This document shows, in pieces, positions 43,790-54,629 of a DNA stretch of 64,000 bases. The translations under genes were made by a program, and so were the position numbers. The notes beneath the pieces were generated by a model. It saw nothing but the letters and a program-made list of their open reading frames with translations, made no database searches and was not told the origin of the DNA. The DNA comes from Nitrosomonas nitrosa. GTDB taxonomy: Bacteria > Pseudomonadota > Gammaproteobacteria > Burkholderiales > Nitrosomonadaceae. The stretch is from contig NZ_QAOO01000002.1 in the NCBI RefSeq assembly GCF_003051105.1, positions 124,001-188,000 of the forward strand, read 5' to 3'. How positions within the stretch are numbered: the stretch's first letter is position 1; each line of letters opens with the position of its first letter.

Positions 43790-45493
43790 ATGAGTGTGGA
43801 ACTAACAGGCGCCGAGATTACGGTGCGTTGCCTGCAGGAAGAAGGCGTAGATTATATTTTTGGCTATCCTGGCGGGGCAGTGTTATTTATTTATGATGAG
43901 CTTTTCAAGCAAGATAAAGTAAAGCATATTTTGGTTCGCCATGAACAAGCGGCGCTCCATGCTGCCGATGGCTATGCGCGATCTAGTCATAAAGTAGGTG
44001 TCGCTTTGGTGACGTCTGGCCCAGGCGTGACCAATGCCGTGACCGGCATCGCGACAGCTTATATGGATTCAATTCCATTGGTGATTATCAGCGGACAAGT
44101 CCCAACAGCTGCAATTGGTCAAGATGCTTTTCAGGAAGTCGATACGGTAGGGATTACACGTCCGTGTGTGAAGCATAATTTTTTGGTGAAAGATATCACT
44201 GAGCTTGCCTCAACGATCAAAAAAGCTTTTTATATCGCGTCTACAGGACGGCCTGGCCCCGTTCTGGTTGATATCCCAAAAGATATTACTCAGCAGAAGA
44301 CGGTGTTTTCTTATCCCAACAGCGTCAGCATGCGGTCTTACCATCCCGAAGTCGATGACAATTCCCGGCAAGTGAAGAAAGCTGCGCAACTGATACTGGG
44401 TGCAAAACGGCCCATGGTTTACACGGGCGGGGGCGTGATATTGGATAATGCGTCGGAAGAGTTGACCAAGCTCGTGCGCTATTTGAATTTTCCCTGTACC
44501 AACACCTTGATGGGGCTGGGAGGTTTTCCTGCCACGGACAAGCGTTTTGTCGGTATGTTAGGCATGCACGGCACCTACGAAGCCAATATGGCGATGCAGT
44601 ATTGTGATGTGCTGATCGCCGTGGGGGCGCGTTTCGACGATCGGGTCATCGGCAATCCTAAGCATTTTTACAGTGAAGAGCGGAAGATCATCCATATCGA
44701 TATTGATCCCTCGTCGATTTCCAAGCGCGTCAAGGTGGATGTGCCTATCGTGGGAAGGGTATCTCAAGTTTTGAATGAGTTGATTACGCTCATCAAGGCG
44801 AGCAAGGAAGAGACCGATGCGCACGCAATCAAGGAGTGGTGGAAGCAAATCGATTTGTGGCGCGAGCGTGATTGCTTGCGGTATGACCGTGCGAGCGCGG
44901 TCATCAAACCACAAATGGTCGTGGAGAAGCTTTATACGGTTACGAAGGGTGATGCGTTCGTTACATCGGATGTGGGACAACATCAAATGTGGGCGGCGCA
45001 GTTCTACTCATTTGACAAACCGCGGCGCTGGATCAATTCGGGGGGGCTCGGCACCATGGGATTTGGGCTTCCTTCGGCGATGGGCGTGCAAATGGCGAAT
45101 CCCAACGGCGTTGTCGCGTGTATTACCGGAGAAGCCAGCATTCAAATGTGTATACAGGAGCTATCGACCTGCAAACAGTATCAGTTACCTATCAAGATCA
45201 TCAATTTGAATAATCGCTATATGGGTATGGTACGCCAGTGGCAGGAATTCTTTCATGGCAACCGCTATTCGGAATCTTACATGGACGCCCTTCCTGATTT
45301 TGTCAAGCTGGCTGAGAGTTATGGCCATGTAGGTATGAAAATTGAGAAGCCGGAAGATGTCGAAGGTGCATTGAAAGAAGCCTTTAAACTCAAAAAGCGA
45401 TTGGTTTTTATGGATTTTATCACTGACCAAACGGAAAATGTGTTCCCGATGGTACCGGGTGGTAAAGGTCTGTCTGAAATGATTCTGGTGTAA
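43790..45493 (+). CDS. ilvB: Acetolactate synthase large subunit
   Basis: This thiamine diphosphate enzyme makes acetolactate and acetohydroxybutyrate, the first common step to valine, leucine and isoleucine. The N-terminal catalytic Glu lies in LVRHEQAALHAADGYAR. The cofactor domain reads GGLGTMGFGLPSAMGVQMA and then CITGEASIQMCIQELST with NLNN 20 residues later. The usual GDGS metal motif is GEAS here (Glu near 446), a variant I associate with betaproteobacteria. Length is 567 residues. ilvH starts 2 bp after the stop. A promoter and terminator-like leader lie upstream, suggesting attenuation. Confidence 0.95.
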   Translation: MSVELTGAEITVRCLQEEGVDYIFGYPGGAVLFIYDELFKQDKVKHILVRHEQAALHAADGYARSSHKVGVALVTSGPGVTNAVTGIATAYMDSIPLVIISGQVPTAAIGQDAFQEVDTVGITRPCVKHNFLVKDITELASTIKKAFYIASTGRPGPVLVDIPKDITQQKTVFSYPNSVSMRSYHPEVDDNSRQVKKAAQLILGAKRPMVYTGGGVILDNASEELTKLVRYLNFPCTNTLMGLGGFPATDKRFVGMLGMHGTYEANMAMQYCDVLIAVGARFDDRVIGNPKHFYSEERKIIHIDIDPSSISKRVKVDVPIVGRVSQVLNELITLIKASKEETDAHAIKEWWKQIDLWRERDCLRYDRASAVIKPQMVVEKLYTVTKGDAFVTSDVGQHQMWAAQFYSFDKPRRWINSGGLGTMGFGLPSAMGVQMANPNGVVACITGEASIQMCIQELSTCKQYQLPIKIINLNNRYMGMVRQWQEFFHGNRYSESYMDALPDFVKLAESYGHVGMKIEKPEDVEGALKEAFKLKKRLVFMDFITDQTENVFPMVPGGKGLSEMILV

Positions 45494-45495
45494 GC

Positions 45496-45987
45496 ATGCG
45501 ACATATAATTTCTTTATTGATGGAAAACGAGGCGGGTGCCTTGTCTCGTGTGGCAGGGTTGTTTTCTGCGCGAGGCTATAACATTGAATCGCTGAGTGTT
45601 GCGCCGACAGAGGATCCTACTTTATCGCGTATGACGTTGGTCACAGTCGGTTCGGATGAGGTGATCGAGCAAATTACCAAGCAACTGAATAAATTGATAG
45701 AAGTCGTCAAAATTGTCGATTTGAGCGAGGGGGACCACATCGAGCGAGAGCTCATGCTGGTGAAAATAAGAGCCATTGGCGGCGACCGAGAGGAAGTGAA
45801 ACGATTGGCCGATATTTTCCGCGGCAATATTATTGATGTCACCGATAAGTCATACACCATCGAACTGACGGGCACAAGCTCGAAGCTCGATGCTTTTCTC
45901 GATGCGATTGAGCGGAATATGATTCTGGAGACGATACGGACCGGCGCATCGGGTTTGGGACGTGGAGAGCGCATTCTGAAAGTATGA
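45496..45987 (+). CDS. ilvH: Acetolactate synthase small (regulatory) subunit
   Basis: The small subunit activates the large subunit and confers valine feedback inhibition. The N-terminal ACT domain is evident (MRHIISLLMENEAGALSRVA, followed by GLFSARGYNIESLSVAPTED). The C-terminal ferredoxin-like domain includes SYTIELTGTSSKLDAFLDAI. Length is 163 residues. The gene is tightly coupled to ilvB. After it comes a 263-bp gap holding an intergenic repeat and a weak terminator-like structure before ilvC. Confidence 0.96.
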   Translation: MRHIISLLMENEAGALSRVAGLFSARGYNIESLSVAPTEDPTLSRMTLVTVGSDEVIEQITKQLNKLIEVVKIVDLSEGDHIERELMLVKIRAIGGDREEVKRLADIFRGNIIDVTDKSYTIELTGTSSKLDAFLDAIERNMILETIRTGASGLGRGERILKV

Positions 45988-46004
45988 AAGGATAATGACT
46001 AAAA

Positions 46005-46147
46005 GGTGCCTTTAAAAATTCAGGGTTTTAAACAAGACGAGGCGAGAACAAAACATGTTGACGCAGCCCTATGAGGGATGGGTAAGAAAACATTTTTTGT
46101 AAGCAGCGATGAAATTGTGACGAAACAGGGATTTTTAGCGATGCCCT
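46005..46147 (+). repeat. Dispersed intergenic repeat (MITE-like), copy in ilvH-ilvC gap
   Basis: About 143 bp. Outer ends are imperfect inverted repeats: left GGTGCCTTTAAAAATTC and right (reverse complement) GGGCATCGCTAAAAATCC. Internal blocks shared with the copy at 51209-51366 include GGGTTTT-AACAAGACG-GGCGAG, ATGTTGACGCAGCC, GGGTAAGAA and CAGCGATG--ATTGTGAC. It has no open frame of note and lies 17 bp after the ilvH stop. Confidence 0.85.
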
Positions 46148-46159
46148 AAACAGGTTTAT

Positions 46160-46200
46160 TGCCTCCGGTGCGGCGGGCAGTAAGCTTTTTTACTTTTTTT
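46160..46200 (+). terminator. Weak terminator-like hairpins before ilvC
   Basis: TGCC-T-CCG / CGG-CG-GGCA (46160-46179) forms an imperfect GC-rich stem with a 3-nt loop, followed by AGTAA/TTACT (46179-46194) and a run of seven T residues (46194-46200). It may reduce read-through from ilvBH into ilvC, which would then need its own promoter. Confidence 0.4.
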
Positions 46201-46235
46201 AATTTTAATGATTTATAGCGCCACCTATATATTAA

Positions 46236-47282
<1,047 letters not shown>

Positions 47283-47353
47283 CGGCGGAAAACGCGCGGG
47301 GGAATTATCTCAGCATTTCTTCCCAAGATTGATTTAGAATATTAATTTTATCA

Positions 47354-47388
47354 ACCCGATATCGTTATTCCGATATCGGGTCCGTCTT
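47354..47388 (+). terminator. Terminator-like hairpin after ilvC
   Basis: ACCCGATATCG (47354-47364) and CGATATCGGGT (47371-47381) form a perfect 11-bp stem with a 6-nt loop. The following CCGTCTTCTC is only moderately T-rich. It lies 15 bp before the psd coding region and may also influence psd translation. Confidence 0.6.
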
Positions 47389-47403
47389 CTCAAGAATTTA
47401 CTC

Positions 47404-48051
47404 ATGTCATCTTATCCTCATCCTATCATAGCGCGTGAAGGCTGGCTTCATATCGCGATCGCATTTTCAGTGGCATTACTGGTTCAGTTAACATTCGGTT
47501 GGTTGTGGGCATTACCCTTCTGGTTGGTGGCGCTGTTTGTGTTACAGTTTTTTCGTGATCCGCCGCGTGCCATTCCACTCCAAGCCAATGCCGTGCTCGC
47601 ACCGGCAGATGGGCGCATTGTTGCCGTGGAAAAAACGCATGACCCTTTTCTTAACCGGGATGCGGTCAAAGTGAGCGTATTCATGAATGTATTCAATGTT
47701 CATTCCAATCGTAGTCCTGTTGACGGTGTGCTGCGTGACCGCTGGTATTTCCCAGGTAAATTTCTCAACGCTAGCTTATCCAAGGCCTCACTCGAGAATG
47801 AGCGCAACGCTCTTTGGATAAAAACAGAGAAGGGAGTGGATGTGACTTGCGTGCAGGTGGCGGGGTTGATTGCGAAGCGTATTTTGTGTGATAGCAAACC
47901 CGGTGATCATCTATCACGCGGGCAACGTTTTGGATTCATTCGTTTTGGTTCGCGCGTTGATGTTTATCTTCCACCGGAAACCAAAATCAATGTCAATATT
48001 GGCGATAAAGTCTACGCAACCTTGACGATACTCGGAGAGTTACGTGGTTAA
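47404..48051 (+). CDS. psd: Phosphatidylserine decarboxylase proenzyme
   Basis: Psd converts phosphatidylserine to phosphatidylethanolamine at the inner membrane. It is a pyruvoyl enzyme that cleaves itself at a Gly-Ser bond, seen here in [13 protein letters not shown] (Ser near 182). The hydrophobic N-terminal region and the motifs [11 protein letters not shown] and [15 protein letters not shown] match the short form (about 215 residues) of the family. pssA, the preceding step of the pathway, follows 111 bp downstream, so the two genes form a phosphatidylethanolamine synthesis unit. Confidence 0.94.
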   Translation: MSSYPHPIIAREGWLHIAIAFSVALLVQLTFGWLWALPFWLVALFVLQFFRDPPRAIPLQANAVLAPADGRIVAVEKTHDPFLNRDAVKVSVFMNVFNVHSNRSPVDGVLRDRWYFPGKFLNASLSKASLENERNALWIKTEKGVDVTCVQVAGLIAKRILCDSKPGDHLSRGQRFGFIRFGSRVDVYLPPETKINVNIGDKVYATLTILGELRG

Positions 48052-48162
48052 TTCGATTTTCAATGTTGTTACTACCTAGCAAATTGATAATAGACTTCAT
48101 GGCTATTTTTCGAGTTAACTTTACCCCGCCCTGGTACAGGGCTCGCTGATCATTCCGAATAT

Positions 48163-48948
48163 ATGCATGAGCCGAATTCAACACGTTTTGTGCTGAAATC
48201 CCGACTGAGACGGCGGGGCATTTATTTATTGCCCAATCTGTTTACCACTGCGGCATTGTTTGCAGGCTTTTTTGCTATCGTGCAAGCAATGAATGACAAC
48301 TTCGAGTATTCCGCGATTGCAATTTTTGTCGCAATGGTATTGGATGGTCTGGATGGACGGGTCGCGCGTCTCACACATACGCAGAGCGAGTTTGGTGCCG
48401 AATACGATAGCCTGTCGGATATGGTTTCGTTCGGGGTTGCGCCGGCGCTGGTCGTCTATGCCTGGGCATTGAAAGACTTGGACAAATTGGGTTGGATTGC
48501 TGCCTTTATCTATTGTGCCTGTGCTGCGTTGAGGCTCGCCCGTTTTAACACCAATATCGAGGTTGTCGATAAACGCTACTTTCAGGGGTTGCCTAGCCCG
48601 GCTGCGGCTGCGTTGATTGCCGGATTGGTGTGGGTTGCGTTGGATTTTCAAATAGCAGGGGTGGACATCAAGTGGATAGTATGGGTCGTTACTTTGTTCG
48701 CTGGGCTGACGATGGTCAGCAATTTGCCCTACTATAGCGGTAAGGAATTTAATTTACGAAGGCGCATGCCCTTTGTTTCAATTCTGATATTGTTGTTGTT
48801 CTTTTTTGCATTGATTCCGAGTCACCCACCGGTCGTGCTATTTGGATTGTTCTCGCTCTATGCGCTATCTGGTTACTTCATGAAATTATGGCAGTTGCGA
48901 AAAAGCAAAAATAACGATGGCACGCAAAACCAGGATGGTGCTGAATGA
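48163..48948 (+). CDS. pssA: CDP-diacylglycerol-serine O-phosphatidyltransferase
   Basis: PssA makes phosphatidylserine from CDP-diacylglycerol and serine. It is a polytopic membrane enzyme with the CDP-alcohol phosphotransferase signature DGLDGRVARL, then GAEYDSLSDMVSFG (about residues 59-87), supplying the metal-binding aspartates. Six to eight hydrophobic segments are visible. Length is 261 residues. It acts immediately before Psd, whose gene is upstream. An arginine-rich N-terminus (KSRLRRRGIYLLPNLFT) is usual for this type II family. Confidence 0.94.
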   Translation: MHEPNSTRFVLKSRLRRRGIYLLPNLFTTAALFAGFFAIVQAMNDNFEYSAIAIFVAMVLDGLDGRVARLTHTQSEFGAEYDSLSDMVSFGVAPALVVYAWALKDLDKLGWIAAFIYCACAALRLARFNTNIEVVDKRYFQGLPSPAAAALIAGLVWVALDFQIAGVDIKWIVWVVTLFAGLTMVSNLPYYSGKEFNLRRRMPFVSILILLLFFFALIPSHPPVVLFGLFSLYALSGYFMKLWQLRKSKNNDGTQNQDGAE

Positions 48949-49122
48949 TCTTGTTATTGCGGAAATGCCGAAAACGTTTTATATTCTTCGCTATGAAACC
49001 TTTTGCGGCTCATAATCTAGTTTACCTTAACTTCTCTTCACTGGCCTTATTGCATTTAATGGGCTTTCTGCTGCGCCCTGGGCGCTGACATTTACTATCT
49101 TATTCACTTTTTCTTGTTGATA

Positions 49123-49155
49123 AATTAAAAAATTCGAAAATCGAATTTTTTAATT
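49123..49155. repeat. Perfect 15-bp inverted repeat upstream of leuA
   Basis: AATTAAAAAATTCGA (49123-49137) and its exact reverse complement (49141-49155) flank a 3-nt AAA loop. Both arms end in T-rich sequence, so it may serve as a pssA terminator or a bidirectional one. It ends 40 bp before leuA. Confidence 0.85.
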
Positions 49156-49194
49156 ACCGTACCGTAACTTAGACTTCATTCGTTGGAGAAGATG

Positions 49195-50727
49195 ATGCGA
49201 GATCATTTGATTATTTTTGATACAACCTTGCGTGATGGTGAGCAAAGCCCGGGTGCATCCATGACAAAAGAGGAGAAGGTGCGTATTGCCCGGCATCTTG
49301 AGCGCATGGGCGTCGATGTCATTGAGGCGGGATTTCCGGCAGCTTCCAATGGGGACTTCGAAGCTGTCAAAGCGGTAGCAGATGCAGTTAAGGATAGTGT
49401 CGTTTGCGGGCTCGCGCGGGCCATTGAAACGGATATCAATCGAGCAGGCGAGGCTTTGCGTGGGGCAAATGCTGCACGCATCCATACCTTTATTGCGACT
49501 TCCCCCATTCACATGAAGAATAAATTGCGCATGTCGCCAGAGCAAGTGATCGAGCAGGCAGTTAAAGCAATCAAGTGGGCGCGCCAGTACACAGACAACG
49601 TTGAATTTTCGCCTGAAGATGCGGGACGATCGGAGATTGGTTTTCTTTGCCGCGTTTTGGAAGCCGTTATCGATGCGGGCGCGAAAACAGTGAATATTCC
49701 CGATACCGTCGGCTATACCATGCCCGAGCAGTTTGGCCTGCTCATCCGCACGCTGCGAGAGCGTATTCCGAATTCGGACAGGGTGATCTTTTCCGTACAC
49801 TGCCACAATGATCTCGGCTTGGCTGTGGCTAATTCATTATCAGCCGTTATGAATGGCGCCCGGCAAGTAGAGTGTACGATCAATGGATTGGGTGAGCGCG
49901 CGGGTAATGCTGCACTTGAAGAAATTGTCATGGCGGTGCGGACTCGGCAGGATTATTTCCCGTGTGATACACGGATCGATACCACCCATATTGTTCCGGC
50001 GAGTAAATTGGTTTCGGGCATCACTGGTTTTCCAGTGCAGCCAAATAAAGCCATTGTGGGGGCCAATGCATTCGCTCATGAATCGGGCATTCATCAAGAC
50101 GGTGTGCTCAAGCATCGCGAGACCTATGAGATTATGCGGGCGGAAGATGTTGGTTGGGGGGCCAATAAATTATTGTTGGGAAAACATTCTGGCCGGAATG
50201 CGTTTCGCAGCCGTTTAAAAGAATTGGGGATTGAGCTTGAATCGGAAGAAATGCTGAATACGATGTTTATGCGCTTTAAGGATTTGGCAGATAAAAAACA
50301 TGAGATATTTGATGAAGATTTGCATGCGTTGGTCTCAGATGAAGTGCATACGCCGGAGGAGCATTTTCGGTTGCTTTCGCTGGTTGCGCATAGTGAAACA
50401 GGAGAAGTGCCATTTGCGCGCGTGGTCATCGCTGATGGCAGCAATGAGTGCCATGCCGAGTCGGAAGGAAGTGGCCCGGTTGATGCAACCTATCGGGCGA
50501 TTGAGAAGATCCTGAATAGTGGTGCTGAACTGCAATTATTTTCAGTCAATAACATTACCAGTGGTACGGATGCGCAAGGCGAAGTAACGGTCAGATTGCA
50601 AAAATCCGGAAGAATCGTCAACGGCCACGGCGCGGATACGGATATTGTCGTTGCATCCGCTAAAGCGTATTTGAGCGCATATAACAAGTTGTATAGTAAA
50701 CTGGAAAGAGCTCACCCACAGGTTTGA
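49195..50727 (+). CDS. leuA: 2-isopropylmalate synthase
   Basis: LeuA condenses acetyl-CoA and 2-oxoisovalerate, the committed step of leucine synthesis. The barrel begins [20 protein letters not shown], with the metal-binding Asp, and contains [15 protein letters not shown] with the His ligands and the signature [15 protein letters not shown]. The C-terminal 120 residues form the regulatory LeuA dimer domain for leucine feedback. Length is about 510 residues. Two adjacent ATG codons (49192 and 49195) follow GGAG; spacing favours 49195. A perfect inverted repeat lies in the leader, but no Leu-rich leader peptide was recognised. Confidence 0.96.
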   Translation: MRDHLIIFDTTLRDGEQSPGASMTKEEKVRIARHLERMGVDVIEAGFPAASNGDFEAVKAVADAVKDSVVCGLARAIETDINRAGEALRGANAARIHTFIATSPIHMKNKLRMSPEQVIEQAVKAIKWARQYTDNVEFSPEDAGRSEIGFLCRVLEAVIDAGAKTVNIPDTVGYTMPEQFGLLIRTLRERIPNSDRVIFSVHCHNDLGLAVANSLSAVMNGARQVECTINGLGERAGNAALEEIVMAVRTRQDYFPCDTRIDTTHIVPASKLVSGITGFPVQPNKAIVGANAFAHESGIHQDGVLKHRETYEIMRAEDVGWGANKLLLGKHSGRNAFRSRLKELGIELESEEMLNTMFMRFKDLADKKHEIFDEDLHALVSDEVHTPEEHFRLLSLVAHSETGEVPFARVVIADGSNECHAESEGSGPVDATYRAIEKILNSGAELQLFSVNNITSGTDAQGEVTVRLQKSGRIVNGHGADTDIVVASAKAYLSAYNKLYSKLERAHPQV

Positions 50728-50732
50728 TCAGA

Positions 50733-51191
50733 ATGAAGCGCTTTTTCTTTTATTTTATTCTACTGGTAACGCTTCTGCCGATAGGGGTGTCAGCAGAAGC
50801 ATTTCAGTTCAGATTTGAAGACAGCAAGGGAAAAGTGCATCGGCTGAGTGACTATAAAGGGCAATGGGTTCTGGTCAATTTCTGGGCGACCTGGTGTCCT
50901 CCCTGTCTGGAGGAAATCCCTGATTTGGTTGCACTTTATAAAGAGCGGCAAGATATCATGGTCATCGGTATCGCAATGGATTACGAGGATAAGGAGACTG
51001 TGATGGAATATGCTCAGGCTTTGTCCATTCCTTATCCGGTTGTATTGGGAAGCAGAGAGATCGCTTCACAACTCGACGAATTATCGATGTTACCGAGTAC
51101 CTATCTATTCGATCCCGATGGTAAGCCCGCAGCGAGAAAAGTTGGATTGCTTACGCGTGAGGATATCGAAGCATTTATTCGGCAATATTAA
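50733..51191 (+). CDS. TlpA-like thiol-disulfide reductase, exported
   Basis: This is a thioredoxin-fold protein of the TlpA/ResA group. A signal peptide or anchor (residues 1-21, ending GVSAEA) is followed by the active site FWATWCPPCLEEIP (Cys 55 and 58) and the cis-Pro region MLPSTYLFDPDGKP. Length is 152 residues from the ATG at 50733. Such proteins reduce cysteines in the periplasm, often for cytochrome c maturation, which would suit an organism rich in c-type haem; the partner is not shown here. It starts 5 bp after leuA. An intergenic repeat copy follows the stop. Confidence 0.88.
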   Translation: MKRFFFYFILLVTLLPIGVSAEAFQFRFEDSKGKVHRLSDYKGQWVLVNFWATWCPPCLEEIPDLVALYKERQDIMVIGIAMDYEDKETVMEYAQALSIPYPVVLGSREIASQLDELSMLPSTYLFDPDGKPAARKVGLLTREDIEAFIRQY

Positions 51192-51208
51192 TTTAGAGGT
51201 TGGCATAA

Positions 51209-51366
51209 GGGTGCCTCTTGAAATTCGGGGTTTTGAACAAGACGGGGCGAGCACAAAAAAATGTTGACGCAGCCTTTGATGGATAGGGTAAGAAGCCATT
51301 ATTTTGTTTTTTTGTGAATGGCAGCGATGTATTGTGACAAATTTTGGATTTTGAGTGACGCTCCTA
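51209..51366 (+). repeat. Dispersed intergenic repeat (MITE-like), copy after the TlpA-like gene
   Basis: About 158 bp, the longest copy. The left end GGGTGCCTCTTGAAATTC and the right end (reverse complement) GGAGCGTCACTCAAAATCC are imperfect inverted repeats. Internal similarity to 46005-46147 includes GGGTTTTGAACAAGACG, ATGTTGACGCAGCC and GCAGCGATGTATTGTGAC. It fills the space between the convergent TlpA-like and lytic transglycosylase genes. Confidence 0.85.
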
Positions 51367-51381
51367 AGAGTAGTCGAAAGC

Positions 51382-51987
51382 TTAATTTCTTGCGATCTCC
51401 TGAGAATCGGTGTAATGCCAGTTTTTACGCCAAGCATTAAAAACAAGCTCGGGATAGGTTGCCTGGCCGAGACTGCCGTTATATCTACCGAGTGCGCGAA
51501 AATAATCACCCTTCTCAATGTCGAGGTAGTGACGCAAGATCGTGCAGCCATAGCGTAAATTGACACGCAGGTGAAAAAGATTATGTTCTTTGCTGCCAAT
51601 GGTGTCGATCCAGAAGGGCATGACTTGCATGTAGCCACGGGCACCCGCGGTTGAGATGGCATATTTTCTGAAGCCGCTTTCAACCTGGATAATGCTCAAA
51701 ACTAATTGTGGATCCAGGCCTGCGCGCGTGGCTTCATAATGGACGGTAGTGAGAAATTCCTCACGCTCTTCTTGATCAGGCATGCGTTTTGCCAATCGTG
51801 CTGACATGGTGGCGAGCCACACTTTGCTTTCTGTTTCAGATATAGTGATGAAATGCGAGATAGCCTGATCGCTCACGGCTTTTTGCAAGACCGTTCGTGT
51901 GCTGGCGGACATCGGTTCGTACATCTGCGGCCCCCCCTGTACGATCGGGGGCGCAAATAATGCAATGAAGCATATTAATTTCCACAT
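51382..51987 (-). CDS. Lytic transglycosylase domain protein
   Basis: This is an exported murein-cleaving enzyme of the SLT/goose-lysozyme-like fold. After a signal peptide (residues 1-18, ending near VQGGP) the catalytic Glu lies in [12 protein letters not shown] (Glu 103), followed by [12 protein letters not shown] and, later, [15 protein letters not shown], the usual SLT motifs. Length is 201 residues. Its start lies inside the end of proS (13-bp overlap), so the two are translationally coupled. No LysM or sugar-binding module is attached. Confidence 0.9.
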   Translation of the reverse strand: MWKLICFIALFAPPIVQGGPQMYEPMSASTRTVLQKAVSDQAISHFITISETESKVWLATMSARLAKRMPDQEEREEFLTTVHYEATRAGLDPQLVLSIIQVESGFRKYAISTAGARGYMQVMPFWIDTIGSKEHNLFHLRVNLRYGCTILRHYLDIEKGDYFRALGRYNGSLGQATYPELVFNAWRKNWHYTDSQEIARN

Positions 51988-53684
51988 AGTGTTGTGGTGA
52001 TAAATGTCATGATGTCTTTCATAGGGATCATCTGCGATTGTTTGTCACAGCGTCCGCGGTATTCAAACATACCCTCTTTTAGACCTCGCTCACCGATCAC
52101 TAGCCGATGAGGGACGCCAATCAATTCCATATCGGCAAACATGACCCCAGGACGCTCATCGCGGTCGTCCAGAAGCACTTCAATTTGAGCGGCAGAGAGC
52201 GCATGATAGAGTTTGTCTGCTTCGGCCTGTATTTGTGGATTTTTTTTCAAACCGATAGGAATGATAGCAAGCTGGAAGGGGGCAATTGCGACCGGAAAGA
52301 TGATACCGTGATCATCATGATTTTGCTCAATCGCAGCAGCTACGATGCGTGATACACCAATACCATAACAACCCATTTCCATTGCTTTTGCCTGCCCTGT
52401 TTCATCCAGGTAGGTCGCTTTCATTTTTTCAGAATATTTTGTGCGTAATTGAAAGATGTGTCCGACTTCGATACCCCGGCAAATTTCCAGTGTTCCTTTG
52501 CCATCGGGTGAAGGGTCGCCAGCGACGACATTGCGGATATCGAAAATATGATTAGGCAATGTCAAATCACGCTCAAAATGAACGTGAGTAAAATGAAAAC
52601 CTTCTTCATTGGCCCCACAGACGAAATCGCTCATTTCCATTACCGCTTTATCCGCAATAACGCATTTTTCGAGATCGACGGGTCCAATATAGCCCGGTTT
52701 GCAGCCCATTTCTGCTAAAATCCTGTCTTCGGTTGCCAATTCGAAATTACTCAAGAACGGAATTTTTCTAAGTTTCGTTTCATTTAATTGATGGTCGCCA
52801 CGCAGTAGTAATAGATAAAATTGGTTATCGGCAGTAATCGCCAAGGTTTTTACAGTTTTTTGAATAGGAATACCCAGGAATTCTGCAACATCTGCGCATG
52901 ATTGTTTGCCGGGTGTGGCGGTTTTTTGTTTAGGATCGCCGGGAGCGTCGCGAGGTTTATCAGAAGAAAGGCTTTCAGCCATTTCGATATTGGCTGCATA
53001 ATCCGAGTTTGGACAGAAAACAATTGCATCTTCGCCTGAGTCCGCGAGGACATGGAATTCGTGAGAGCTGCTGCCGCCCATTGCTCCTGTGTCGGCAGCC
53101 ACAGCCCGAAAATTCAGACCAATACGAGTAAATATTCGGCTATAGGTATCGTGCATCAACCGGTAGGTTTGTTCCAGACTTGGTAAATTGGTATGAAATG
53201 AATAGGCATCTTTCATGATAAACTCGCGTGCTCTCATGACACCGAAACGAGGGCGGATTTCATCGCGAAACTTGGTCTGGATTTGGTAAAAATTCAGGGG
53301 TAGCTGGCGGTAGCTTTTGATTTCCTTACGTGCAATATCGGTAATCACTTCTTCATGGGTTGGGCCGAAGCAATAGTCATGTTGGTGCCTATCCTGAATT
53401 TTCAGCATTTGTGGCCCAAAAAGCTCCCAGCGCGCTGTTTCTTGCCATAGCTCTGCAGGTTGAACCGCAGGCATTAATAGTTCGATTGCGCCGCTGTTGT
53501 TCATTTCTTCGCGAATGATACGTTCAATTTTACGGAGCACCCTCAACCCTAAGGGCATCCAGGTATATAGCCCACTGCCTAGGCGTTTAATGAGCCCCGC
53601 TCGTAGCATCAACTTGTGGCTGATTAATTCTGCTTCTGCAGGAGCTTCTTTGAGCGTTGAAATAAAGAATTGAGAAACACGCAT
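51975..53684 (-). CDS. proS: Prolyl-tRNA synthetase
   Basis: ProS charges tRNA-Pro. It is the bacterial class II type: motif 1 region [20 protein letters not shown], motif 2 in [20 protein letters not shown] and motif 3 [17 protein letters not shown]. Between motifs 2 and 3 is the editing (INS, YbaK-like) domain, about residues 235-385, containing [20 protein letters not shown]. The C-terminal anticodon-binding domain begins near [13 protein letters not shown]. Length is 569 residues. A lytic transglycosylase gene overlaps its end. It diverges from rppH over about 236 bp. Confidence 0.96.
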   Translation of the reverse strand: MRVSQFFISTLKEAPAEAELISHKLMLRAGLIKRLGSGLYTWMPLGLRVLRKIERIIREEMNNSGAIELLMPAVQPAELWQETARWELFGPQMLKIQDRHQHDYCFGPTHEEVITDIARKEIKSYRQLPLNFYQIQTKFRDEIRPRFGVMRAREFIMKDAYSFHTNLPSLEQTYRLMHDTYSRIFTRIGLNFRAVAADTGAMGGSSSHEFHVLADSGEDAIVFCPNSDYAANIEMAESLSSDKPRDAPGDPKQKTATPGKQSCADVAEFLGIPIQKTVKTLAITADNQFYLLLLRGDHQLNETKLRKIPFLSNFELATEDRILAEMGCKPGYIGPVDLEKCVIADKAVMEMSDFVCGANEEGFHFTHVHFERDLTLPNHIFDIRNVVAGDPSPDGKGTLEICRGIEVGHIFQLRTKYSEKMKATYLDETGQAKAMEMGCYGIGVSRIVAAAIEQNHDDHGIIFPVAIAPFQLAIIPIGLKKNPQIQAEADKLYHALSAAQIEVLLDDRDERPGVMFADMELIGVPHRLVIGERGLKEGMFEYRGRCDKQSQMIPMKDIMTFITTTLCGN

Positions 53685-53920
53685 TATTGATTCCGTTTGT
53701 TTTATCGTTATATTAGAGGTGGAGAGCAGCCATTTTACCTTGAAAAAATAACCATCAATGCGGTTTAAGCGCTGTTACGGCCTATCATATGCGCAAAAGT
53801 TTGTGAGAAATGAGGAAATTAAAAGGTGAGAAGTGCCGTTTTTTTATTTTATTTTATGATAGCTTTTAATCTGAGAGAAAGTATGGAAAAATGGCTGATA
53901 ATTGACGTATCAAATGACGG

Positions 53921-54490
53921 ATGAATCAAATGATCGACCGTAACGGATATCGTCCGAATGTGGGTATTATTTTATTGAATTCGAAAAATGAAGTTTTCTG
54001 GGGGAAACGCGTCAAGCAAGATTCTTGGCAATTTCCTCAGGGGGGCATTAAATCGGGTGAGACCCCAACGCAGGCGATGTATCGAGAGTTAACAGAAGAG
54101 GTGGGGCTGCAGCCTTATCATGTAGAGATATTGGGGCGTACCCGGGAATGGTTGCGCTATGAGGTTCCTGAATGTTGGATAAGACGGGAATGGCGCAGAA
54201 GTTACAAAGGCCAGAAACAAATTTGGTTTTTACTGCGGTTGCTGGGGCGTGATAGCGATGTATCGCTCAGAAAAAGCCCTCATCCTGAATTTGATGCTTG
54301 GCGTTGGAATCGATATTGGGTAGAGTTGGATTCGGTTGTCGAGTTTAAGCGTCAAGTTTATCGACAGGCACTCATAGAATTATCACGCTTACTTGATTGT
54401 GACATTGGGCAAGGCAGTGATTATGGTTATGGAGAAGATGAGCAGAGTGCTTCTAAGGTTGCTGTCACTTCCGTGAAAACGCAAAAGTGA
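53921..54490 (+). CDS. rppH: RNA pyrophosphohydrolase RppH
   Basis: RppH removes pyrophosphate from the 5' end of mRNA and so triggers RNase E-dependent decay. The Nudix box [20 protein letters not shown] plus VG (residues 41-62) is intact. The N-terminus [16 protein letters not shown] and the region [20 protein letters not shown] match the family. Length is 189 residues, a little longer than E. coli RppH because of a Ser/Gly-rich tail. The start may be 53921 or the in-frame ATG at 53930, which gives the family N-terminus. A terminator follows. Confidence 0.93.
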   Translation: MNQMIDRNGYRPNVGIILLNSKNEVFWGKRVKQDSWQFPQGGIKSGETPTQAMYRELTEEVGLQPYHVEILGRTREWLRYEVPECWIRREWRRSYKGQKQIWFLLRLLGRDSDVSLRKSPHPEFDAWRWNRYWVELDSVVEFKRQVYRQALIELSRLLDCDIGQGSDYGYGEDEQSASKVAVTSVKTQK

Positions 54491-54510
54491 TTGTTAAGTG
54501 AGTAGCATAA

Positions 54511-54547
54511 ATGGCTAACAACAAATGAATGTTAGCTATTTTTTTTG
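54511..54547 (+). terminator. Intrinsic terminator after rppH
   Basis: TGGCTAACA (54512-54520) and TGTTAGCTA (54530-54538) form a 9-bp stem with one G-T pair around a 9-nt loop. A run of T residues (54539-54546) follows. Confidence 0.8.
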
Positions 54548-54588
54548 TAAAATTTTATTGGGTAATACACATTGGATTAGGGCGTAAT

Positions 54589-54617
54589 CGGCTGCGCCAT
54601 TACAGCCGTTTTTTTTT
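54589..54617 (+). terminator. Terminator hairpin directly before the cytochrome peroxidase ribosome binding site
   Basis: CGGCTG (54589-54594) and CAGCCG (54603-54608) form a perfect 6-bp GC-rich stem with an 8-nt loop, followed by nine T residues (54609-54617). The Shine-Dalgarno AGGAG begins at 54618, with no spacer. Since the coding region starts at 54630, any mRNA reaching the gene from a promoter further up must pass it, so it is a candidate attenuator. Confidence 0.7.
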
Positions 54618-54629
54618 AGGAGATTCTCA

